A stretch of DNA of 6,414 nucleotides from CAYGZM01 sp964354365 (lineage in GTDB: Bacteria; Planctomycetota; Phycisphaerae; Sedimentisphaerales; Anaerobacaceae). The stretch spans positions 1 through 6,414 of the forward strand of contig CAYGZM010000190.1 in the NCBI GenBank assembly GCA_964354365.1. The letters are read 5' to 3'. Positions 6,334 to 6,414 of the stretch are shown in pieces. The position numbers were made by a program, and so were the translations under genes. Positions within the stretch are counted from its first letter, which is position 1, and the number at the start of each line of letters is the position of its first letter. The notes under the pieces were generated by a model that saw only the letters and a program-made list of their open reading frames with translations, ran no database searches and was not told where the DNA came from.

Positions 6334-6414
6334 GTTGACGGAGGCAGAGCGAAAACGCTGCCGATTTCAAAGGTCAAGTCTTGCCGGTTCATCCGTCCAA
6401 GTCAAGCGCAAAAT
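6334..6414. other. Distal upstream region of the oxidoreductase operon, no gene seen
   Basis: This non-coding stretch lies upstream of the - strand operon and runs to the window edge. A short hairpin, AGCG (6348-6351), loop AAAA, CGCT (6356-6359), is flanked by further partial pairing (GC at 6344-6345 with GC at 6360-6361). On the - strand two TTGAC-type sequences occur, TTGACT (6405-6400) and TTGACC (6377-6372), part of a twice-repeated GACTTG. Either could be a -35 element, but neither has a recognisable TATAAT-like partner at 16-18 bp, so no promoter is called. Confidence 0.4.

Noticed and set aside
6372..6405. TTGACT and TTGACC on the - strand as promoters of the oxidoreductase operon
   Set aside because: Neither is followed at 16-18 bp by a sequence close to TATAAT; the best match has 3 of 6 positions.

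Overview
This 6.4 kb window looks like the chromosome of a heterotrophic, glycan-degrading bacterium, most likely from the Planctomycetota or a neighbouring phylum. The inference rests on gene content: a Tat-exported Gfo/Idh/MocA oxidoreductase opening with the short RRSFLKG leader common in that group, next to a secreted, divergent GH38-type (alpha-mannosidase-like) protein, plus a multi-domain soluble histidine kinase. No rRNA, tRNA, CRISPR array or mobile element is visible. The taxonomic guess is inference only.

Layout: two gene pairs converge. On the + strand are the 3' end of a response-regulator receiver gene (1-223) and a soluble hybrid histidine kinase with REC-PAS-PAS-HisKA-HATPase architecture (289-2235). 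They are separated by 65 bp and probably form one signalling unit. A 113-bp convergent gap (2236-2348) follows, with no convincing terminator. On the - strand, transcribed from the right edge leftwards, are the Gfo/Idh/MocA oxidoreductase (6286-4940) and then the GH38-like protein (longest ORF 5036-2349). These two are overlapping or about 35 bp apart, depending on the true start of the second, and so look like an operon. The right-hand 128 bp is the leader/promoter region of that operon and holds a strong ribosome binding site and a 14-bp palindrome.

Working together: both - strand products carry export signals (Tat for the oxidoreductase, Sec-like for the GH38-like protein), which suggests joint work on a sugar or glycoside outside the cytoplasm. 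Gfo/Idh/MocA enzymes oxidise sugar carbons, and some members (GH109) cleave glycosides by an NAD-dependent oxidation-elimination mechanism. The GH38-like protein keeps the GH38 C-terminal domain and middle region, but by eye it lacks the canonical His-x-Asp zinc motif and has Glu where the nucleophilic Asp is expected. It may therefore be a neofunctionalised or non-hydrolytic member, and this pair is the most interesting part of the window. The kinase has no membrane segment and a receiver domain at its N-terminus, so it probably takes part in a cytoplasmic phosphorelay with the upstream receiver protein. No sequence evidence links the two gene pairs.
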